A DNA stretch of 9,898 nucleotides from contig JAEYVS010000180.1 in the NCBI GenBank assembly GCA_023429265.1, forward strand, positions 1 through 9,898. Reading direction: 5' to 3'. Position numbers and translations under genes: made by a program. The notes below the pieces were generated by a model. That model searched no databases and had not been told where the DNA came from. It was given only the letters and a program-made list of their open reading frames with translations. Of the stretch, positions 7,317-9,898 are shown one piece after another (positions within the stretch are counted from its first letter, which is position 1; every line of letters starts with the position of its first letter). The DNA comes from Bacteroidota bacterium (lineage in GTDB: Bacteria > Bacteroidota > Ignavibacteria > Tepidaquicellales > Tepidaquicellaceae).

Positions 7317-7347
7317 TTGACAATCAACGTAAATATTACTATATTTG
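7317..7347 (+). promoter_or_regulatory. Bacteroidota-type promoter, plus strand
   Basis: TTGACA at 7317-7322 and TATATTTG at 7340-7347. The second matches the TAnnTTTG -7 box and lies 20 bases after the TTG, as expected for the primary sigma factor of this group. Transcription would start near 7355 and run rightwards, yet no plus-strand protein gene follows. This points to a non-coding transcript or a dead gene. Confidence 0.55.
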
Positions 7348-7405
7348 TATTGATTTGAACGTAGTTTATTTCCGTTCTTTGACGTATAAAATATTTCCTA
7401 CATCG

Positions 7406-7451
7406 CAGGCGACGTCACAGCTTGTCCCGATAAATCGGGGCGACGTCGCTG
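7406..7451. repeat. Nested inverted repeat (GACGTC outer stem, CCCGAT/ATCGGG inner stem)
   Basis: The outer arms pair over 10 bp with one bulge; the inner arms pair over 6 bp around AA. The core CTTGTCCCGATAAATCGGG looks like a dispersed intergenic palindrome I recall from Bacteroidota. There is no U-tract, so it is not an intrinsic terminator. It is unusually GC-rich within an AT-rich region. Confidence 0.6.
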
Positions 7452-7487
7452 AATAAAGTCCTCAATATAATGGCTATTAAAAAAATT

Positions 7488-7521
7488 AGTGAAATTCGTG
7501 ATAATTGGTGAGAATTCGTGG
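7488..7521 (+). repeat. Dispersed AATTCGTG repeat, copies 2 and 3 in tandem
   Basis: AGTGAAATTCGTG (7488-7500) is followed at 20-base spacing by GTGAGAATTCGTGG (7508-7521). Same family as 7256-7269. No function is evident. Confidence 0.5.
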
Positions 7522-7562
7522 TATGTCTTTTAAAAGCAGTCGGGAAAAAAAACTTCTCCGGG

Positions 7563-7590
7563 AAACACCGTTTGGGAAACCCCTGTTTTT
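7563..7590 (+). terminator. Weak terminator-like hairpin, plus strand
   Basis: AAACA (7563-7567) pairs with TGTTT (7584-7588) and GTTT (7570-7573) pairs with AAAC (7577-7580) around GGG, with a small internal loop; TTTTT ends at 7590. It could end a transcript from the promoter at 7317. The helices are short and AT-rich, so confidence is low. Confidence 0.3.
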
Positions 7591-7761
7591 ACAAACCAAA
7601 TTTTCGAACCGAACAGTAAAATTTTCTAAATAACTAATAAAACAATCAAACCATTTCAAAACCTCAAACTACCAAATTATGAAAAACCAATGCATTAAAA
7701 ATAATAGTCTCACTGCTATTTTTTATCTCAATGTTAAATCAACATCACCGCCATAGCAAAT

Positions 7762-7785
7762 AAAAAAAGCGGACTCTCGCCCGCT
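7762..7785 (-). terminator. Intrinsic terminator of the Bax inhibitor-1-like gene
   Basis: On the minus strand AGCGG, an 8-base loop GCGAGAGT and CCGCT (arms at 7781-7785 and 7768-7772) are followed directly by seven T residues. It lies 40 bases after the stop codon of the gene at 7825-8535, the expected place for its rho-independent terminator. Confidence 0.75.
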
Positions 7786-7790
7786 CTAAT

Positions 7791-7816
7791 ACTTTTAACT
7801 TTATACTTTTAACTTT
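7791..7816. repeat. AACTTT short tandem repeat, copy B
   Basis: ACTTTTAACTTT occurs twice at a 14-base period (7791-7802 and 7805-7816). Related to the tract at 7281-7306. It lies between the terminator and the stop codon of the Bax inhibitor-1-like gene. Confidence 0.5.
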
Positions 7817-7824
7817 AAACTACG

Positions 7825-8535
7825 CTACCTTCTGCTGCCCATTAGTCTTAGCAATAACAGGAACAGGTTGATGAAGTCCAGGTAAAGTTTTAACGCTCCC
7901 ATTATTGCGCCTTTTTTTCCTTCTTCGCTGCTGCCATCTACTTCCTGAGCCATTCTTTTTATCTGCTGAGTGTCATAAGCTGTAAGTCCCACAAAAACAA
8001 AAATACCGACATAAGTTATGAGCCAGTACAGTGTGGAGTTAGCCCAGAAAAGATTTACCACCGAGCCCAGCACAACGCCGATGAGGCCCATATAAAGAAA
8101 TGACCCGAAACGTGACAGGTCGATCTTTGTAATGTAGCCGAATATGCTCATCCCGGCGAACATTCCCGCGCAGACAAAGAATGTCATATAAACCGACGCG
8201 CTCGTATAAACCATAAATACAACCGACATTGTCAGCCCGTTCAGGAATGCGTAAAAGAAGAACCCCAGTATAGCAATTATTGCGGGTATCTTGTTTATCG
8301 CCCACGAGAGCGCGAATACAAAAATAAGCTCGAATATTAACAGCCCGTAGAACACAAAAATGTACTTCGCGAAAAAGTACGGGACTATGAATTCCGATAC
8401 GAGGTATGCCACGAAGCCAGTAATGGCGAGTCCTATCGCCATCCAGTTATAAACATTAAGCAGGAAAGTCCTCGACACCTTTGCCTCTGTCTGGTCCGGC
8501 GAGGTGGTATACCTGCTAATATAATCCTGATCCAA
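7825..8535 (-). CDS. Bax inhibitor-1 / YccA family integral membrane protein
   Basis: The protein has 236 residues, a normal length for the family. A short polar N-terminus (1-27) leads into about seven hydrophobic segments: near 28-50, 54-80, 84-98, 101-114, 117-135, 145-163 and 170-186. These are followed by the C-terminal hallmark GLTAYDTQQIKRM (Asp188) and LYLDFINLFLLLLRLMG (Asp220). In BsYetJ, a bacterial homologue, a pair of conserved aspartates forms the pH-sensitive gate of a calcium leak; Asp188 and Asp220 are likely equivalents. The protein sits in the cytoplasmic membrane, and its physiological role in this group is unsettled. The start is TTG at 8535, chosen because AAAGGAG lies 9 bases upstream, the only clear Shine-Dalgarno sequence seen in the window. 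It follows the DinB-like gene by 93 bp and has a strong terminator downstream. Confidence 0.92.
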   Translation of the reverse strand: MDQDYISRYTTSPDQTEAKVSRTFLLNVYNWMAIGLAITGFVAYLVSEFIVPYFFAKYIFVFYGLLIFELIFVFALSWAINKIPAIIAILGFFFYAFLNGLTMSVVFMVYTSASVYMTFFVCAGMFAGMSIFGYITKIDLSRFGSFLYMGLIGVVLGSVVNLFWANSTLYWLITYVGIFVFVGLTAYDTQQIKRMAQEVDGSSEEGKKGAIMGALKLYLDFINLFLLLLRLMGSRR

Positions 8536-8544
8536 AATATTTTT

Positions 8545-8551
8545 CTCCTTT
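8545..8551 (-). promoter_or_regulatory. Shine-Dalgarno sequence deciding a TTG start
   Basis: AAAGGAG on the minus strand, 9 bases before the TTG at 8535. It supports the non-ATG start of the Bax inhibitor-1-like gene. Other genes in the window show no such site. Confidence 0.7.
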
Positions 8552-8557
8552 AGTTAA

Positions 8558-8592
8558 TTACCGCTAAAATAATGTTATTACCATTAAAATAA
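8558..8592. promoter_or_regulatory. Two 15-bp direct repeats at 20-bp spacing, operator-like
   Basis: TTACCGCTAAAATAA (8558-8572) and TTACCATTAAAATAA (8578-8592) match at 13 of 15 positions. Their 20-bp period is close to two helical turns. They lie just upstream of the ribosome binding site of the Bax inhibitor-1-like gene. A dimeric regulator binding one DNA face would fit, but chance similarity in AT-rich DNA is possible. Confidence 0.3.
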
Positions 8593-8609
8593 ATGGAAAA
8601 TATTTATAA

Positions 8610-8623
8610 AATGTTAAAACATT
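8610..8623. promoter_or_regulatory. Perfect palindrome AATGTT-AA-AACATT
   Basis: Six-base arms around a 2-base spacer, 5 bases past the stop codon of the DinB-like gene and upstream of the Bax inhibitor-1-like gene. The spacer is too short for a good RNA hairpin, so a protein-binding site is more likely than a terminator. No regulator is identified. Confidence 0.3.
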
Positions 8624-8628
8624 GATCC

Positions 8629-9129
8629 TTACGGCATTGGTTCCATCCCCATAGCAGCCCACTCTTCTTTAGCCGGACCATAAAATCCGGGTACGATAAG
8701 CCCCGCTTGTCTCATCAGGACTGTCATTTGTCCGCGGTGGTGAGCCTGGTGCATAATGAGATTTGTGAGGGACTGTCCTTTCTTCCAGGGTTCTCCGTAC
8801 ATATCGTCCTCTTCTTCGAGCATCGAGTCATTCCAGTGCTGCTTGAGTTCTGATGCAAGGGATTCTGCTGCTACTTTATACGCAGCTGCAATATCTGCGG
8901 CATTTGCAGGGACGGGAGCATCTTCCGCGGGACCGTTTACTTTGAGCCCGGTTTTTCCCATCAGCTCCGGGATGGTAATTGCCGTATGCCACGCGATAAA
9001 TCCGAGGGAACGGCCGTCCGGGGTGACCCTTTGATCAAGGGACTCATCGGTAAGATTCTGCAGAACTTTTAACGTTGATGAGCTTTCGTAAGCCCAGGCG
9101 TTTAAAAAATCGTCGATTGATCTGTACAT
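8629..9129 (-). CDS. DinB/YfiT-like four-helix metal-binding protein
   Basis: The protein has 166 residues, typical of the DinB-like superfamily. It is predicted mostly helical and cytoplasmic, with no signal peptide. The three likely metal ligands are His48 (GFIAWHTA), His127 and His131 (IMHQAHHRGQM). HxxxH followed by RGQ is the family hallmark in the last helix. Relatives include bacillithiol or mycothiol transferases and uncharacterised damage-inducible proteins; which reaction this one performs cannot be told from sequence. The start is ATG at 9129, without a Shine-Dalgarno sequence. A -7 box lies 25 bp upstream. The Bax inhibitor-1-like gene follows 93 bp downstream on the same strand and could be co-transcribed, as no strong terminator lies between. 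Base composition is clearly richer in GC than the T9SS genes (36 of 60 bases in 8881-8940). Confidence 0.88.
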   Translation of the reverse strand: MYRSIDDFLNAWAYESSSTLKVLQNLTDESLDQRVTPDGRSLGFIAWHTAITIPELMGKTGLKVNGPAEDAPVPANAADIAAAYKVAAESLASELKQHWNDSMLEEEDDMYGEPWKKGQSLTNLIMHQAHHRGQMTVLMRQAGLIVPGFYGPAKEEWAAMGMEPMP

Positions 9130-9153
9130 TTTGTTGAATTTTTAATGGTTTTA

Positions 9154-9161
9154 CAAATATA
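9154..9161 (-). promoter_or_regulatory. -7 box of the DinB-like gene
   Basis: TATATTTG on the minus strand, matching TAnnTTTG and placing a transcription start about 18 bases before the ATG at 9129. A clear TTG at -33 was not found. The rest of the divergent region up to 9250 is very AT-rich and should hold the promoter of the beta-barrel gene, but no good match was seen. Confidence 0.45.
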
Positions 9162-9250
9162 CAAATTTTAGATGAAAAAATTTAAGTGAATGTATTGTAT
9201 TATTAAATATAAATTTATATTATTAAATAACTTTTAATAAAATACTACCA

Positions 9251-9802
9251 ATGACAAAGAAATCATTTTTAAGTTTTGTTCTTCTGACTATTCTTTTGGC
9301 AGGTAATATCTCTTATTCTCAATCGGTGAATAGCAAATTTTCCATTAATGCTTTTGCCGGAGAAATAATTCCCGTAGGAAAGATGGGGAATTATAACGGT
9401 AATAGTTTTACACTGGGATTAGAAGGTAATTATAAGATTTACGAGAATCTTAGTATAAGCGCAAATTTTGCTTATTCCAATCTAAATCCCTATAGAGGTA
9501 CATTTACTGAAACAAGCATTCCTTACACAGATATTTATCAAATTACTACAGGTCTAAAACCACAGATTTATAAAACGGGGAAATTTACTTTTTATTCTGT
9601 GCTGGAAGGCGGAGTATATCTATTAAACAGAAGAACTCTTTCTGATGAAACAAACTCTCAAACTTTATTTGGAGCAAACTTAGATGTCGGCACCAACTAT
9701 ATGTTGGGAAATAACCTTAATCTTTTTTTAGAGCCGAAATTTCATAATGTATTCGGTGATGAAAATTTATCCTATTGCATTCCAGGGCGGAGCGGCAATT
9801 AA
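9251..9802 (+). CDS. Small outer-membrane beta-barrel protein, frameshifted near the C-terminus
   Basis: The frame encodes 183 residues. The signal peptide is about 1-23 (KKSFLSFVLLTILLAG, cleavage near SYS-QS). The rest alternates polar and hydrophobic residues in strand-sized stretches (FSINAFAGEIIPVGKMG, FTLGLEGNYKIYENLSISAN, LFGANLDVGTNYML), as in small porin-like or OmpW/OmpX-like barrels of the outer membrane. The last residues, SYCIPGRSGN, do not look like a barrel end. One base later in frame the DNA reads I-A-F-Q-G-G-A-A-I-N-F and then TGA at 9807-9809. This is a classic final strand with a terminal Phe (the BAM recognition signal). A single extra base near 9770-9775 therefore probably broke the frame. 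Without that signal the protein should assemble poorly. The restored stop would lie 1 bp from the guaB stop. Start ATG at 9251. Confidence 0.75.
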   Translation: MTKKSFLSFVLLTILLAGNISYSQSVNSKFSINAFAGEIIPVGKMGNYNGNSFTLGLEGNYKIYENLSISANFAYSNLNPYRGTFTETSIPYTDIYQITTGLKPQIYKTGKFTFYSVLEGGVYLLNRRTLSDETNSQTLFGANLDVGTNYMLGNNLNLFLEPKFHNVFGDENLSYCIPGRSGN

Positions 9803-9810
9803 TTTCTGAT

Positions 9811-9898
9811 CTACTTAAAGCTATAGTTCGGGGCTTCCTTGGTGACTTTTACGTCGTGGGGGTGTGATTCTTTGAGGCCTGCATTCGTGATCTGCACG
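9811..9898 (-). CDS. guaB: Inosine-5'-monophosphate dehydrogenase, C-terminal end (gene continues outside window)
   Basis: Only the last 28 codons are present: VQITNAGLKESHPHDVKVTK followed by EAPNYSFK and TAG at 9811-9813. The ITNAGLKESHPHDV...KEAPNYS ending is highly characteristic of bacterial GuaB, which oxidises IMP to XMP with NAD in guanine nucleotide synthesis. It is transcribed towards the beta-barrel gene. The stop codons are 1 or 8 bp apart, depending on whether the barrel frameshift is real. The catalytic parts lie outside the window. Confidence 0.88.
   Translation of the reverse strand, partial: VQITNAGLKESHPHDVKVTKEAPNYSFK

Larger units (their letters stand above)
7355..7590 (+). 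ncRNA. Possible small RNA with boxA-like leader and nested hairpin
   Basis: This is an inferred transcript from the promoter at 7317-7347 to a terminator-like hairpin at 7563-7590. Near its 5' end is CGTTCTTTGACG (7373-7384), close to the boxA antitermination signal (about TGYTCTTTgA). Next comes a nested stem. The outer arms are CAG(G)CGACGTC (7406-7416, one bulged G) and GACGTCGCTG (7442-7451). The inner hairpin is CCCGAT AA ATCGGG (7426-7439). A repeat pair (7488-7521) lies in its middle. The 3' end has AAACA/TGTTT and GTTT/AAAC pairing followed by TTTTT. Each element is visible, but joining them into one RNA is inference. It could equally be the remnant of an rRNA-type or CRISPR-type leader, or a mobile repeat. 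Confidence 0.3.
7135..7824. other. 690-bp intergenic region without a convincing protein gene
   Basis: Both strands were read and only small ORFs without recognisable features were found (for example 7523-7633 and 7679-7756 on plus). The stretch is AT-rich and holds dispersed repeats, a plus-strand promoter candidate with a boxA-like motif, a nested hairpin, a terminator-like hairpin near 7563-7590 and the terminator of the next minus-strand gene. These are listed separately. The 5' part (7135-7255) should contain the promoter of the propeller pseudogene, but no clear -7 box was seen. Confidence 0.6.

Noticed and set aside
7523..7633. 36-codon plus-strand ORF starting MSFKSSREKK
   Set aside because: Very basic, no ribosome binding site, no known motif, and it overlaps the terminator-like hairpin; likely chance.
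7679..7756. 25-codon plus-strand ORF starting MKNQCIKNN
   Set aside because: It resembles the start of a signal peptide after an A-rich leader, but stops at once; possibly a gene relic, not supportable as a gene.
7256..7816. CRISPR array suggested by the boxA-like leader and repeats
   Set aside because: The repeats are only 13-14 bases, irregularly spaced and not separated by uniform spacers; no cas gene is in the window.
8039..8305. 88-residue minus-strand ORF within the BI-1-like gene
   Set aside because: Alternative frame of a clear BI-1/YccA protein; no features of its own.
8756..9034. 92-residue plus-strand ORF opposite the DinB-like gene
   Set aside because: Antisense shadow; the serine- and alanine-rich sequence comes from the complement of the DinB-like codons.

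Overview
The window most likely comes from an Ignavibacteria-like member of the Bacteroidota/Chlorobiota group, from an isolate or a metagenome. Three things support this. Two secreted proteins, plus the remnant of a third, end in the type IX secretion (T9SS) type A sorting domain, with the NYPNPFN motif seen in the two complete copies. Promoter candidates carry the TAnnTTTG -7 box of this group. Most genes lack a visible Shine-Dalgarno sequence. No rRNA, tRNA, IS or CRISPR array is visible. The T9SS machinery is not in the window.

Layout, left to right. Positions 1-1686 (minus) hold a TMTC-like membrane protein with C-terminal TPRs, cut by the window edge. A divergent gene at 1815-2678 (plus) encodes an exported NlpC/P60-type peptidase. 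It converges on a minus-strand block of T9SS cargo: an M6-like metalloprotease broken by a frameshift (2833-5285), a seven-bladed Asp-box propeller protein (5459-6694), and a collapsed paralogue of that propeller (6702-7134). About 690 bp without a convincing protein gene follow. That stretch holds dispersed repeats, a plus-strand promoter, a boxA-like motif, a nested hairpin and two terminator-like structures, so a small RNA is possible. Next are a Bax inhibitor-1/YccA membrane protein (7825-8535, minus) and a DinB/YfiT-like protein (8629-9129, minus). A divergent outer-membrane beta-barrel gene (9251-9802, plus) has a frameshift close to its end. It converges on the 3' end of guaB (9811-9898, minus).

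The genes do not form one pathway. The common thread is the cell surface: an envelope glycosyltransferase-like protein, a peptidoglycan-type peptidase, T9SS-exported proteins and an outer-membrane barrel. Three of the surface/secreted genes carry frameshifts or deletions, while the other genes look intact. This could be real decay of strain-variable cargo or sequence error. The most unusual elements are the possible small RNA at about 7317-7590, a predicted three-way-junction structure at 5331-5413, and the deleted propeller pseudogene.
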